Assembly (NCBI GenBank): GCA_023400335.1
Contig: JAEXFF010000041.1
Location: 1 to 11,586, forward strand
Direction of reading: 5' to 3'
DNA: 11,586 bases
Source of the DNA: Bacteroidota bacterium
Lineage (GTDB): Bacteria > Bacteroidota > Bacteroidia > Bacteroidales > Marinifilaceae
Shown here: in pieces, positions 6,695-11,586 of the stretch
Layout of the letters: the number at the start of each line of letters is the position of its first letter
How positions within the stretch are numbered: the first letter of the stretch is position 1
Program-made: the position numbers and the translations under genes
Notes under the pieces: generated by a model
The model's database searches: none
What the model was told of the DNA's origin: nothing
What the model saw: the letters and a program-made list of their open reading frames with translations, nothing else

Positions 6695-8653
6695 ATGTAT
6701 CGTTTTTTTCTACTTTTAATTTCCTTCTTCCTGATCGCTCAAACACAAGGTCAGGAATGGAAAAAACTTTTAAAATTTGCTGACGACCAGCCAGATCTAA
6801 CCAAATATGACGTTGTCAATTTACTGGATAGCACAGGAGTAAATGTTTCCGAACAAGGATCCGGTTCTTTTACTATTCACCGGATTGTAAAAATACAGAA
6901 TCCTTCAGGAGCTTTAAAATACAGAATTATTAAATACGATTACGATCCTCTTACCGCTTTTGCAAAATTTGAAAGTGTAAAAATCCACAAAACCGATGGG
7001 AGTACGAAAGAAATAGATGTAAAAAAAGCTTGCGATTATACAGCTCCCGCTCGGGCTATCTATTGGGGAGCCCGCCAAATTATGCTGGAACTGGGACGCC
7101 TGGAACCAGGAGATATTGTCGATTATAAAATTGATAAAAAAGGTTTTACTTATGCACTACTCGCTTCCGACGAAAACGAGGATCGTTTTGTCCCTCCCAT
7201 GCGCGGACAATTTTATGACATTGTCCCTTTCTGGAGTAATGATCCGACAATAACTAAAATTTATAAAGTATCTATTCCCAAAGAGAAAGACATGCAATAC
7301 CAATTTTACCAGGGTGAATGTGCCTCTTCCTTACGTTTTGAAGGGAATAAAAAAGTCTATACTTTTAGCATGCATAATATGAAACCCTTTGAAAAAGAAC
7401 CCAATATGGTGGATTTATTTGACGTTGCTCCCAAGTTGATGATGTCTACCACTCCTGATTGGGAAGCGAAATCCAAATGGTTTTACCAGGTCAATGAAGA
7501 TTATGGGAGCTTTGAACCTACCCCTGAAGCCCAAAAAAAAGTAAACGAACTGATTAAAGGGTGCAAAACGGAAATGGAAAAGATTTCCGTATTAACCCAT
7601 TGGGTAGCCGATAATATGCGGTATTCCGGTATCTCTATGGGAGAGGGAGAAGGCTATACGTTACACAATACCCAAATGAATTTTACAGATCGTTGCGGAG
7701 TTTGCAAAGATAAAGCTGCTCTTCTGATTTCCATGCTTCGGATGGCAGGTTTTAAAGCTTATCCTGCAATGACGATGGCGGGTTCAAGGGTTGAATCCAT
7801 CCCTGCGGATCATTTTAATCACAGTGTAGCTGTTGTAAAATTATCCGATGGAAATTATATGCCTTTGGATCCTACCTGGGTACCTTTCCTCCGCGAGCTA
7901 TGGTCCAGTGCTGAACAACAACAAAATTATCTCCCCGGTATCCCTGAAGGTTCTGATCTTCTTTTGACTCCTGTATCTGCTCCTGAAAATCACTATTTCA
8001 AAATAAATGCACAAACGAATCTTAGTCCGGATGGGACGTTGAACGGTAAATTTATTGTTGAAGCAGAAGGACAATCCGACGGGAATATCAGACGTACTTT
8101 TACCACCGGGTTTATGAACGACTGGAAAAACGCTTTAGAAAAAGAATTATTAGCAATCTCTCCCCGGGCACACTTAATAAGTGTTGATTACGGCAAAGAT
8201 CCTAAAAACTATACTGCTGCTCCTATTAAAATAGAAATGAAATTCAGTATTCCCAACTATGCCCTAAGCGGCGAAGGTGTCTTAATATTCAAACCTCTAG
8301 TTATGAACAATTTATATAATAGAGTCCGTTCCTATCTGCGTATCAATACCGACATAGCAGAGAGAGAATACGGGTTTAAAGATGCTTGTTCACGACTGGT
8401 TTTACTGAAAGAAACCATACAGCTTCCTTCCGGTTACCATATGCTTGGGGAAAACAGAGCTGACGAATACAGTAGTAAGGTAGCTGATTTTACTGGATCA
8501 TTAAAACAGGAAAATAATCGTCTCCTCTTAAATCAAAAATTAGCGTTGAAAAAAAGAGTATACGAAGCAGAAGATTGGAATGACTTCAGAACGGCAGTTA
8601 ATATGCATAAATCTTACGGAACAGAAGCTATCGTTCTAGAAAAAAATAAATAA
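6695..8653 (+). CDS. Secreted DUF3857 / transglutaminase-core protein with intact catalytic triad
   Basis: This 652-residue exported protein has a signal peptide (MYRFFLLLISFFLIAQTQG, cleavage near Gly19 before QEW). A DUF3857-type beta-rich domain occupies about 55-245, including EPGDIVDYKI (137-146) and VDLFDVAPKLMMST (239-252). The transglutaminase-like core spans about 280-400. It begins with the helix TEMEKISVLTHWVADNMRYS (292-311), then has RCGVCKDKAALLISMLRMAG with nucleophile Cys337, DHFNHSVAVV with His376, and MPLDPTW with Asp392, the full Cys-His-Asp set. A C-terminal DUF3858-like beta domain follows (about 435-652). This fold includes transglutaminases, cysteine proteases and peptide N-glycanases, so the reaction is not defined by sequence. 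The gene is 24 bases after the GH123-like gene and 50 before a degenerate paralogue, so it is probably co-transcribed with both. Location is periplasmic or outer surface. Confidence 0.9.
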   Translation: MYRFFLLLISFFLIAQTQGQEWKKLLKFADDQPDLTKYDVVNLLDSTGVNVSEQGSGSFTIHRIVKIQNPSGALKYRIIKYDYDPLTAFAKFESVKIHKTDGSTKEIDVKKACDYTAPARAIYWGARQIMLELGRLEPGDIVDYKIDKKGFTYALLASDENEDRFVPPMRGQFYDIVPFWSNDPTITKIYKVSIPKEKDMQYQFYQGECASSLRFEGNKKVYTFSMHNMKPFEKEPNMVDLFDVAPKLMMSTTPDWEAKSKWFYQVNEDYGSFEPTPEAQKKVNELIKGCKTEMEKISVLTHWVADNMRYSGISMGEGEGYTLHNTQMNFTDRCGVCKDKAALLISMLRMAGFKAYPAMTMAGSRVESIPADHFNHSVAVVKLSDGNYMPLDPTWVPFLRELWSSAEQQQNYLPGIPEGSDLLLTPVSAPENHYFKINAQTNLSPDGTLNGKFIVEAEGQSDGNIRRTFTTGFMNDWKNALEKELLAISPRAHLISVDYGKDPKNYTAAPIKIEMKFSIPNYALSGEGVLIFKPLVMNNLYNRVRSYLRINTDIAEREYGFKDACSRLVLLKETIQLPSGYHMLGENRADEYSSKVADFTGSLKQENNRLLLNQKLALKKRVYEAEDWNDFRTAVNMHKSYGTEAIVLEKNK

Positions 8654-8703
8654 ATGCATGTTTCAACAGAATGAATTAATGATCATAAGTAAATAGAAAA
8701 AAA

Positions 8704-10497
8704 ATGAAACAGATCAGATATATCTTATTTTTACTCATCAGCACACTTTATTTCCTAAATAATGGATATGCACAGTCAGAGGCAGAATTTATTAAACTGG
8801 TGAAAGAATATACCTATAAGCCCGGCGGAGAATTAGAATTTCATTATAATAAAATTTTAAAATTACATACACATAAAGCTTTTAATAATCTTTACGGAGA
8901 AACCTTTATTGTATACAATCCGGATTTTCAACAATTAAAAATCAATGATTGTTATACCGTCCAAGCAGACGGAACAACGATTAAGGCGCCTCAAAATGCC
9001 TTTAATGAAGTTTTACCTTCAGCTGCAGCAGATGCACCTGCATTTAACCAAATAAAAGAAATGGTCATTACGCATACGGGTCTGGAAATTGGAGCAACCG
9101 AATATTTGGATTATACTCTAAAGAGTAAACGCTCGTCTCTAAATAGACTGGACATAGATGAAGTTTTACAAGAACTTAGTCCCGTAAAGGAATATATCGT
9201 TATCGTCAATATTCCGGAGAATCAGGAATTTAGCTATAGGCTGACAGCCAGTAAAATAAAACCCGAAATCAGTATAAAGGACGGAATGAAAAGCTATCGC
9301 TGGAAATTCAAAAATATTCCTGCCGCAGTCAATGAACCGTATCAATCTGTCAATCTCTATGATGTACCTCGACTGACGGCCTGTACTTATACTTCGACTG
9401 AGCAAGCTCTTAACTTTTTTCAGAAATATTTGTCTGCCCCGGTAGATACAGAAATCCAAAAATTTACTCAACAACTCGTTCAAAATACGACTACGGAAAA
9501 AGAAAAAGTAATCGCTATATATAATTATATTACTAAAAATATTTCATCCATTGGACTCAGTTTAGAAGATATAGATTTTGTTTCCCGCAACCCTCTGCAA
9601 GTACTGGAAAGTGCTTACGGAACAAAAATTGAAAAAGCAGATTTGCTTATTTCCATGCTTAAAAGTGTTGGACTTAAACCGGCTTTTGTAATTGTTTATC
9701 CGGAAACCCTGAAAAATACAATGAAAGGTTTAAAACCGATACAAGATTTTTTTGTAAAAGTGGATGCCGATCATCAAAGCTATTATTTGTCTCCGGTTTT
9801 GCCAATAGCTGCTTCTTTTGAGAAAATTGCTCAGTATAAAGATTTATGGCTCATTAGCCAAGCCCGTATTGAACCGATTCCTTCTGTTACTCCTGCAGAA
9901 ATGATATTGAATTGTAATACACATATTCATTTTACCGGGGATTCAGCTTATTTAACAGCAACGATCAATACTTCAGGAAATACGATGAACGATTTAATGC
10001 CTGTTTTTTTTAACAATTATAAATCGGCTCTTACGCGTAACTTCGGAACCCTTACTTCTTCCGAAATAATTCATTCAAATCCGGATCAAACCGAAATAAA
10101 AATTTCAGCTGAAAAAAACCTTCAAAAAGCAAATGATTACTTTGTTTATCATTTGCCGGTCCTTTCTGCAGGTATTGCTTCCTGGCAATTAAATGCCCTC
10201 AATACCAGTAGAAAAACAAAAATGGAAATACCTTATTTGTTACAAGAAAACTACGAATATACTATTCAACTTCCTGTAAATAAAGCTTTAAAAAATAAAA
10301 ATACGGAGATTCACCTAAAAAATACAGCAGGTTCGGTTGATATATCTTTACAGCAAAAAGATCAAACCCTATTCATAAGAAAGCATCTCGCATTAACTAA
10401 AGGGATTTATAAACCTTCTTCTGCTGAATACGGGAATTTAAGAGAATTAATTAATTTATGGCTTTCTAACGGAACAGAGAACTTAATTCTTCGTTAA
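8704..10497 (+). CDS. Secreted DUF3857 protein with degenerate transglutaminase-like domain (likely pseudoenzyme)
   Basis: This 597-residue exported protein has a signal peptide ending around GYA (cleavage after Ala23). It is a diverged paralogue of the upstream protein with the same domain order: DUF3857 (about 45-225, with VNLYDVPRLTACTY at 216-229 matching VDLFDVAPKLMMST), a transglutaminase-like region (about 255-370), and a C-terminal beta domain (about 400-597) ending NLRELINLWLSNGTENLILR, similar to the neighbour's end. By eye alignment, the catalytic motif CGVCKDKAALLISMLR becomes YGTKIEKADLLISMLK, so the nucleophile Cys is Lys308. The His position falls at about Asp348 (QDFFVKV), and the Asp of LDP becomes Ser363 (YLSP). 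The fold core is kept but all three catalytic residues are gone. The reading frame is intact, so this is not a broken gene; a binding, scaffolding or regulatory role is inferred. It is last in the cluster and followed by a strong terminator. Confidence 0.87.
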   Translation: MKQIRYILFLLISTLYFLNNGYAQSEAEFIKLVKEYTYKPGGELEFHYNKILKLHTHKAFNNLYGETFIVYNPDFQQLKINDCYTVQADGTTIKAPQNAFNEVLPSAAADAPAFNQIKEMVITHTGLEIGATEYLDYTLKSKRSSLNRLDIDEVLQELSPVKEYIVIVNIPENQEFSYRLTASKIKPEISIKDGMKSYRWKFKNIPAAVNEPYQSVNLYDVPRLTACTYTSTEQALNFFQKYLSAPVDTEIQKFTQQLVQNTTTEKEKVIAIYNYITKNISSIGLSLEDIDFVSRNPLQVLESAYGTKIEKADLLISMLKSVGLKPAFVIVYPETLKNTMKGLKPIQDFFVKVDADHQSYYLSPVLPIAASFEKIAQYKDLWLISQARIEPIPSVTPAEMILNCNTHIHFTGDSAYLTATINTSGNTMNDLMPVFFNNYKSALTRNFGTLTSSEIIHSNPDQTEIKISAEKNLQKANDYFVYHLPVLSAGIASWQLNALNTSRKTKMEIPYLLQENYEYTIQLPVNKALKNKNTEIHLKNTAGSVDISLQQKDQTLFIRKHLALTKGIYKPSSAEYGNLRELINLWLSNGTENLILR

Positions 10498-10510
10498 ATA
10501 TTATCATGTG

Positions 10511-10540
10511 GTCTGCCTGACAAGATTCAGGCAGACTTTT
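10511..10540 (+). terminator. Strong intrinsic terminator closing the GH123-like/DUF3857 cluster
   Basis: GTCTGCCTGA (10511-10520) and TCAGGCAGAC (10527-10536) form a perfect 10-bp stem with a CAAGAT loop, followed by TTTTATGTTT. It starts 13 bases after the stop codon of the last gene. On the opposite strand the stem is followed by CACATGATAA, which lacks a T-run, so it looks directional and is not an obvious terminator for the convergent uvrC. Confidence 0.88.
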
Positions 10541-10612
10541 ATGTTTAAAACAGACAGACTCTTCTGCCGAAAATTTGCCCCGGAATATAGCATTTATATA
10601 TATTTCGAAATT

Positions 10613-11586
10613 TTATTCAAACTGTTGATCCGGATGAAAATATTCGTAAACAATCCGTGCTTTTGCTAAACCGACTGCTGCTATTAATTGATCTAAATTA
10701 GCAGTTTTAATATTTTCAACCGATTTAAAATGTATCATTAATTGTGTTTCACTTTTCATTCCTATTCCCTTTATGTCATTTAATACACTTTTCGTAAGAG
10801 GTTTTTCCCTTAATTGCCGGTGAAAAGTAATTCCAACACGGTGGGCTTCATCCCGAATATGCATCAATGTTTTTAAAGTTACCGAATTTTTAGCCAATAA
10901 ATAAGGATCTTTATCACCCGGATAATATATTTCTTCCATTCGTTTGGCTAATCCAATGACCGGAATTTTCCCATATAAATCCAGTTTTTTTAAACTATTT
11001 ACTGCTGAATGTAATTGCCCTTTCCCTCCGTCAATAATTATTAGATCAGGTAATTCTTTTCCCTCATCTATCATTCTTGTATATCTTCTGAGAATAATTT
11101 CTTCCATGGAAGCGAAATCATCGGGCCCGGTTACTGTTTTCACGTGAAACTTTCTATATTCTCTCTTTGCAGGTTTTCCATCAATAAAAACGACACAGGA
11201 AGCAACCGGATTAGTCCCTTGTGTATTGGAATTATCAAAACATTCCATTCGATGCGGAATTGTAGGTAATTTCAATTCTGCCTTTATTGTTTTTAACAGA
11301 TTAAACTTTGAATCTTCTTTTATTATTGCTCTTTGCCGATCTTTATCCAGTTTAAAATAAGCAACATTTCTTTCTGATAATTCCAATAGCTGCTTTTTAT
11401 CTCCTATTTTAGGTACAACATATTGTATACCATTTAATTGAATATCAGGATAAAAAGGTACAATTATTTCTTTGGAATGACTATTTACCAGCTGTCGTAT
11501 TTCCAGTATGGCAAACGAAAGTAATGCTTCTTTTTCTTCTTCTACCTTTTTTTCCAAAGCAATTGTATGAACTTGATTTACAGCCC
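10613..11586 (-). CDS. uvrC: UvrABC system protein C, C-terminal half (5' part beyond window end)
   Basis: UvrC makes both incisions flanking a lesion in nucleotide excision repair. The frame is open to the window edge, giving 323 residues of a protein normally about 600 long. The GIY-YIG domain that cuts 3' of the lesion is therefore outside the window. The visible part begins at the end of the central region (VHTIALEKKVEEEKEALLSF). It then contains the RNase H-like nuclease domain that cuts 5' of the lesion: MECFDNSN (first catalytic Asp, near 11235), GPDDFASM (near 11120), LIIIDGGKGQ (near 11031) and DEAHRVGITFHR (catalytic His, near 10842), matching the Asp/Asp/Asp/His set of UvrC. A C-terminal helix-hairpin-helix region (VLNDIKGIGMKSETQLMIHF, then LIAAVGLAKARIVYEYF) binds DNA. 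A TTG at 11557 could be taken for a start, but it is internal. The gene is convergent with the DUF3857 cluster. Confidence 0.95.
   Translation of the reverse strand, partial: AVNQVHTIALEKKVEEEKEALLSFAILEIRQLVNSHSKEIIVPFYPDIQLNGIQYVVPKIGDKKQLLELSERNVAYFKLDKDRQRAIIKEDSKFNLLKTIKAELKLPTIPHRMECFDNSNTQGTNPVASCVVFIDGKPAKREYRKFHVKTVTGPDDFASMEEIILRRYTRMIDEGKELPDLIIIDGGKGQLHSAVNSLKKLDLYGKIPVIGLAKRMEEIYYPGDKDPYLLAKNSVTLKTLMHIRDEAHRVGITFHRQLREKPLTKSVLNDIKGIGMKSETQLMIHFKSVENIKTANLDQLIAAVGLAKARIVYEYFHPDQQFE

Noticed and set aside
9166..9483. A 105-codon minus-strand open frame inside the second DUF3857 gene.
   Set aside because: It is antisense to a gene with clear homology to its neighbour and shows no family features of its own.
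10551..10612. Possible uvrC terminator on the minus strand (CAGA/TCTG hairpin with TCTGTTTT, and the palindrome ATTTCGAAAT at 10602-10611).
   Set aside because: The hairpin stem is only 4 bp and the palindrome has no loop, so neither supports a terminator call.
1..11586. CRISPR arrays, insertion sequences, integrase or phage genes.
   Set aside because: No regularly spaced direct repeats, transposase or integrase motifs, or terminal inverted repeats flanking a gene were seen on either strand.

Overview
The window looks like chromosomal DNA from a Bacteroidota bacterium, most likely order Bacteroidales. The evidence is low G+C, no strong Shine-Dalgarno sequences before most starts, a possible TAnnTTTG-type -7 element, the hemD-rnpA-yidD gene order, a Bacteroidota-type S41 protease, and secreted DUF3857 and GH123-like proteins. 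I see no phage, insertion sequence, CRISPR array, rRNA or tRNA. The genus cannot be fixed from the sequence.

Left part (1-3480): the window opens on what is probably the last 18 codons of a DUF4271-type membrane protein. Then come hemD (uroporphyrinogen-III synthase, TTG start), rnpA (RNase P protein), yidD (membrane-insertion efficiency factor, overlapping rnpA) and, after a 140-base gap with a plausible promoter, a 549-residue S41 carboxy-terminal processing peptidase with an intact Ser/Lys site. A long hairpin with a T-rich tail ends this block. All of this is housekeeping: haem synthesis, tRNA maturation, membrane protein insertion and envelope proteolysis.

Middle part (3686-10540): after about 300 bases without a gene comes a three-gene, same-strand cluster. 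It encodes a 994-residue secreted GH123-like protein, a 652-residue secreted DUF3857/transglutaminase-core protein with a complete Cys-His-Asp triad, and a 597-residue secreted paralogue in which all three triad positions are substituted. Gaps are 24 and 50 bases, and a perfect 10-bp hairpin followed by TTTT closes the cluster. This is the most interesting part of the window: a candidate periplasmic or surface module pairing a glycosidase-like enzyme with an active and a dead transglutaminase-fold protein. Its substrate is unknown. No SusC/SusD pair or regulator is visible here.

Right part (10613-11586): the C-terminal half of uvrC lies on the minus strand, convergent with the cluster and cut by the window end. 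It contains the RNase H-like nuclease domain and the C-terminal helix-hairpin-helix region.
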